Notes under the pieces: generated by a model
Database searches by the model: none
What the model was told of the DNA's origin: nothing
Seen by the model: the letters and a program-made list of their open reading frames with translations, nothing else
Part shown: piece after piece, positions 60,764 to 64,000 of the stretch
Layout of the letters: every line of letters begins with the position of its first letter
Position numbering within the stretch: the first letter of the stretch is position 1
Assembly (NCBI RefSeq): GCF_900101965.1
Contig: NZ_FNAP01000004.1
Span: 1 to 64,000 of the forward strand
Direction: 5' to 3'
DNA length: 64,000 nt
Source: Rhodospira trueperi
GTDB lineage: Bacteria > Pseudomonadota > Alphaproteobacteria > Rhodospirillales > Rhodospirillaceae
Made by a program: the position numbers and the translations under genes

Positions 60764-61664
60764 CCCGACGACGGCCCACCGGTTCCACCGCGCGACGGTT
60801 CGACGCTTGACGATCATTGCCCTGATCCTGTCCTGCGGCGCCCTGGTGATGGGGGCGCGGGCGGCTTTGCCGTTGCCGCCGTCCGGCACCGGGGGACAGG
60901 TCCCGCCGGGTGCGCCGTCCCGCACCCTGACCGTGGCCACGATGGCCGATGCGCTGCCGCTGTCCGGAACCGGCGCGGACGGGCAGGCGGCGGGCCTGCA
61001 TGTCCGGATGGCGCGCGCCGTCTGCGAACGGCTGCGACTCGACTGCCGGTTCACCGCGATGCCCGCCGATGCCCTTCTTGACGCCCTGGTCTCGGGCGCG
61101 GTCGACATGGTCGCCGCCGATCTGATCGTGACCGATGAAAGGGCGGCCCGGGTCCGGTTCGCCCCGGCGCATGCCCGCGCGGCCTCGCTGCTGGTCGGCC
61201 GCGCGGCCTCCTGGCCGGACGGGCCTTTGCCGGGAGGCGGACCCGCCCGCGCCGACGACGCCAATCCCTTTGATCGATTGGCCGGACGGGTCGTGGTCGT
61301 GGCCGGCGGCAGCGATCAGGCCGTCGCCCTGCAACGGCGCGCGCCGCGCGACGCCGGAGCCGTGCTGGCGCCGACCCACGGCGAGGCCGTGGACGCGCTG
61401 CGAAGCGGCGAGGCCGACGCCGCCCTGCTTCCCCTGGCTATCGGCCTTGAGGTCTTGGGAGACGGTCTGATCCCGCTCGGCCCGCCCCTGACCGACGCCG
61501 GCGCCGGCGGTCCTGTCGCGCTGGCGACCGCCCTGGGCAACCGCGACCTCGCGCAGGGAATTGGAACGGTCGTGGAGGCGATGCGCCGCGACGGCCGGAT
61601 CCGTGCGCTGGCCCGCGTCAGTCCCGATCCCCTGGCCGCCGTTCCGGTCGAGGCGTCGCGATGA
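60750..61664 (+). CDS. Periplasmic solute-binding protein, family 3-like
   Basis: This 304-residue protein has an N-terminal membrane or signal segment (LTIIALILSCGALVMGARA) and a family-3 binding fold. Typical parts are TLTVATMADALPLSG, AAGLHVRMARAVCERL, GAVDMVAADLIVTDERAARV and GRVVVVAGGSDQAVALQRR. No ABC permease or ATPase is nearby. It starts at a GTG at 60750 overlapping the previous gene, with no clear ribosome site, and ends in an ATGA overlap with the kinase-like gene. It probably works as the sensor for that protein. Confidence 0.78.
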   Translation: MKPSSPTTAHRFHRATVRRLTIIALILSCGALVMGARAALPLPPSGTGGQVPPGAPSRTLTVATMADALPLSGTGADGQAAGLHVRMARAVCERLRLDCRFTAMPADALLDALVSGAVDMVAADLIVTDERAARVRFAPAHARAASLLVGRAASWPDGPLPGGGPARADDANPFDRLAGRVVVVAGGSDQAVALQRRAPRDAGAVLAPTHGEAVDALRSGEADAALLPLAIGLEVLGDGLIPLGPPLTDAGAGGPVALATALGNRDLAQGIGTVVEAMRRDGRIRALARVSPDPLAAVPVEASR

Positions 61665-63454
61665 CATCGTCTGCGTCCTCGCATCCGCGCCCGCGCCCGC
61701 GCCCGCTGCTCGGCCTCGTTGCCGCCGTTCTGGCGGGCCTTGTCCTTCTGGCCGTGCCGGCCACCCTGGCGGGCTGGCGCCTGTTGGCCTTGGACGCGCG
61801 CGCGGGAGCGGAGACCCTGGAGGCGGCCCGCGCCGACGCCGAAACCCTGGGCACGGTGGCGCGGGCGGTCGAGGGCGCGCGCGGGCTCGGCCGTCAAATC
61901 CGCTTCGCCCCGGCGGGTGCCGCAGGGGCCGCCGCGCGTCAGCGCGCCGCGCTTCTTCTGCGTGTGCTCAGCGAGGACCCGGCGTGGCGGGCTGATCTGC
62001 CGGCGTCGTTCGGCGCGGCTCTGGACCAAGCCCGCGCCGCCGCCGACCTGCTGACCCAACAGCGCGATACGCAATCGCCCTGGCCGACCCTGATCGCCGA
62101 CCGGCTGCGGGCGCTGTCGCTGTTCGCCGACGACCCGGGTCAAGACAGCGCCACGCCGCGCGCGCGTGCGCTGGGCCGCCTCCACCAGACGCTGTCCCTG
62201 GCGGCCCGCTCCGGGGCTCCCGCCCTGGGTTTCCTGGAGCGCGAGGCCCGGCGGCAGGCAGCCCGAGCCATCGCCGCGCCCGGCCTGCCCATCGGGCTGG
62301 AGCGGCCCGCGCCCCCCGGATCCGGCCTCACCGTCCACGCCGTCATTGCCGCCGCCCTGGACATTCCCGAGGCGCGCCGGTCCGCCTTGGCCAACGAGGC
62401 CCGCGCGGATCGGCTGTGGCGCGAGGCGGACGACGCCCTTGCCCGCGCCGCCGACATCGCCCAGACAACGGCCGTGGCTCGCCTTTCGGGCCTGAGCCTG
62501 ACGGCGGACGCCGCGTGGCGCCGTCTCCGGGATGCTCTTCTTGCCAGCCTGCTGGCCGTTCTGGCCTTGGCCGCCGGCGGCGGCGCCCTGGTCGCCACCG
62601 CCTACGCCCGGCCGCTGAGCCGGTTGGGGCGTCGCGCGGCCGATCTCGGGCTGGGGAGGACCCGGGGCGGACCGACCCGCGATGTGGCCTGGACCGCCCT
62701 GGAAAACGCCGTTGCGGTGGCCGGCGACACGTCCGCGCGGGACCAGGGAGCGATCGAGGCGGCCCTCCGGCGCGATGCCGCCACCTTGCGGCTGGCCCTG
62801 CTGGGCGCGGCCTCCGAGGCCGCCGCCGGGCGCGCGCTGGCCGCAACGGCGCCCGTTCTCGCGCGGACGCTGGCCGACGACCCCGAAACCGCCCGGGATG
62901 TGCTGTCGGCGCTGCGGCGCCTTGCGGCGGGCGCCGATGACACGCCGCACGCGCCGCTTGATCGGATCCTGACCGATGTCCTTGCCGTGCTGGACCAGCA
63001 GGTTCGGCACCGGGGACTCGACCTGACGCTGACCTGCCCGCCCAACCTGTGGATCGACGCCCCGTCCGCCGTTCTGGCGGCGGTGGTCTGTTATGTGGTC
63101 GAGGCGGCCGTGCTGCGTGCGGAGGACCATGGCGCGGGCTCCAGCCGTCCCGTCGCCGTGTCCGTGACCGTCGAGGTCGAGGGGAGCGACCGGCTGCGAC
63201 TGGTCATCGACGATGACGGCCCGCCCGCGTCGCCCGCCGCCGCCGGCCTGTTGCCCGGCATCGACGATGGCGGAGGACCCGCCGACCCGGCCGCGCGCCT
63301 TGCCCAGGCCCTGCGGGAGGAGCCCGACGCGGCGGCCCTGCTGCTGGCCGACGGTCTGGCACGGGCGGGGCTGGGCACGCCGTTGGCGGTCACGGCGCGA
63401 CACTCCAGCGGCCCACGCACGATCCTGACCGTACGGCCGCTCACCCCAGGATGA
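61661..63454 (+). CDS. Degenerate sensor-kinase-like membrane protein
   Basis: This 597-residue protein has two transmembrane segments (about residues 16-42 and 290-310) around a long Ala/Arg-rich periplasmic helical domain. The C-terminal part keeps the outline of a histidine-kinase ATPase domain: DRILTDVLAVLDQQVRHRGL, VVCYVVEAAVLRAE where the N box should be, and LRLVIDDDGPPASP at the D box. It lacks a recognisable phospho-acceptor histidine motif and clear G boxes. It is likely a pseudokinase or a strongly diverged sensor. No response regulator is adjacent. Confidence 0.65.
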   Translation: MTSSASSHPRPRPRPLLGLVAAVLAGLVLLAVPATLAGWRLLALDARAGAETLEAARADAETLGTVARAVEGARGLGRQIRFAPAGAAGAAARQRAALLLRVLSEDPAWRADLPASFGAALDQARAAADLLTQQRDTQSPWPTLIADRLRALSLFADDPGQDSATPRARALGRLHQTLSLAARSGAPALGFLEREARRQAARAIAAPGLPIGLERPAPPGSGLTVHAVIAAALDIPEARRSALANEARADRLWREADDALARAADIAQTTAVARLSGLSLTADAAWRRLRDALLASLLAVLALAAGGGALVATAYARPLSRLGRRAADLGLGRTRGGPTRDVAWTALENAVAVAGDTSARDQGAIEAALRRDAATLRLALLGAASEAAAGRALAATAPVLARTLADDPETARDVLSALRRLAAGADDTPHAPLDRILTDVLAVLDQQVRHRGLDLTLTCPPNLWIDAPSAVLAAVVCYVVEAAVLRAEDHGAGSSRPVAVSVTVEVEGSDRLRLVIDDDGPPASPAAAGLLPGIDDGGGPADPAARLAQALREEPDAAALLLADGLARAGLGTPLAVTARHSSGPRTILTVRPLTPG

Positions 63455-64000
63455 CGCGGGTCTCCAGCGCCGCCGCGTGGTCGAGGGCGATCATCGGGCC
63501 GTTGGTGGGAAACAGCCAGCCACGCACCTGGATGAACTGGCGTTCCAGGTCGAGCAGATCGGCGACATCCAGACCGGCGCGGCGCGGGTGCTCGACCATC
63601 ACCGTGAAATCGCGGCGCCAGTCGCGCCCGAAGTTGAGATAGATGCGACTTCGCATCCGGGCGGCATCCAGCACCGTGCCGCGCACGATCTGGAAGGTGC
63701 CAATCCAGGGCCATGTCTCATCGGGTGCGCGCGGCGCATAGAGGGGATCGCGCCACAGGCCGCGCCCCGCGGCCCGGGCTTCCGCCTCCAGCGTCAGGAG
63801 TTCGCCGGCCCCGGCGGCGGCGCCGGGCATGGTGGCCACCCGCGCCAGCCCGCGCGCGATCAACTCCGCCTGAACCCAGAGGCCGCCGGGCTCCAGCGTC
63901 ACCTGCGCCAATACGCGGCCGTAGCGGTCCCGCGCGACCTCCGGCGTCCACGGCCGCACGGATCGACCGACACAGGTCGACTCCAGCGCCGCGCGCGCCT
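63441..64000 (-). CDS. Thermonuclease-like (SNase fold) protein, 5' end outside window
   Basis: The minus-strand frame is open through the right edge and ends at 63441, with at least 186 residues. The visible nuclease part has RDRYGRVLAQVTL and EARAAGRGLWRDP, as in staphylococcal-nuclease homologs. A second domain follows, with GTVLDAARMRSRIYLNFG and DFTVMVEHP, seen in related alphaproteobacterial proteins. The N-terminal catalytic residues lie beyond the window, so activity cannot be judged. Its 3' end overlaps the kinase-like gene by 14 bases. Confidence 0.8.
   Translation of the reverse strand, partial: ARAALESTCVGRSVRPWTPEVARDRYGRVLAQVTLEPGGLWVQAELIARGLARVATMPGAAAGAGELLTLEAEARAAGRGLWRDPLYAPRAPDETWPWIGTFQIVRGTVLDAARMRSRIYLNFGRDWRRDFTVMVEHPRRAGLDVADLLDLERQFIQVRGWLFPTNGPMIALDHAAALETRVILG

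Noticed and set aside
1-64000. CRISPR arrays, tRNA and rRNA genes, prophage or conjugation genes
   Set aside because: No regularly spaced repeats, no recognisable tRNA or rRNA sequence, and no phage or transfer genes were seen on either strand by reading.

Overview
The window is high-GC DNA with tightly packed genes and many ATGA start/stop overlaps. It most resembles an alphaproteobacterium of the Rhodospirillales type. This rests on an aerobic cobalamin pathway with a CobZ-like pair, osmoregulated periplasmic glucan genes (opgG/opgH/opgC), a TAXI-TRAP transporter and a very large share of ABC importers. The taxonomic call is inference; no rRNA or other marker gene is present.

Layout. 1-3.4 kb: tail of an IS1595-like transposase, then a two-component system followed by a yfdX gene. 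3.4-4.1 kb: left end and orfA remnant of an IS3-type element. 4.1-31.4 kb: a 27-kb block of importers. It holds a peptide/nickel-type (family 5) ABC operon with a GntR/HutC regulator, a ureohydrolase and a TIM-barrel protein (4145-12572); a PotABCD/phosphonate-like ABC operon with a LacI regulator and a phosphodiesterase (13386-19057); a Ugp-like ABC operon with a DeoR regulator (19244-24283); a recombination scar of two beheaded transporter genes (24627-25414); and a second DeoR gene, a LOG-family gene and a fourth ABC operon (25607-31411). A matching IS3-type right end lies at 31658. 32-41.4 kb: opgG-like gene, a small membrane protein and opgH. Then come a GNAT/C39-peptidase fusion with an RLAN ATP-grasp ligase, a Na+/Ca2+ exchanger and opgC. 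41.8-50.8 kb: cobalamin genes in three blocks (cobF-cobL; cobH-cobI-cbiG/cobJ; cobK-tcuB-cobZ) with an orphan DUF433 antitoxin gene between them. 51-64 kb: TAXI-TRAP transporter, phosphopantetheinyl transferase with an MFS transporter, a broken GH114 gene, pncA, an orphan gene between two repeat copies, arsP/arsR, a secreted protein with a family-3 solute-binding protein and a degenerate sensor kinase, and a thermonuclease-like gene running off the right edge.

How it works together. The importer block looks like a scavenging island for amino/guanidino compounds, phosphodiesters or phosphonates, and glycerol-phosphate or sugars. Each operon has its own regulator, and palindromic operators are visible for the HutC-like and LacI-like regulators. 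In five importer operons a strong hairpin follows the solute-binding protein gene, which would suit high expression of the binding protein relative to the membrane parts. The YfdX and OPG genes point to envelope and osmotic stress adaptation. A roughly 105-bp repeat occurs three times, each time just 3' of a gene and in that gene's orientation; in two cases it supplies the stop codon.
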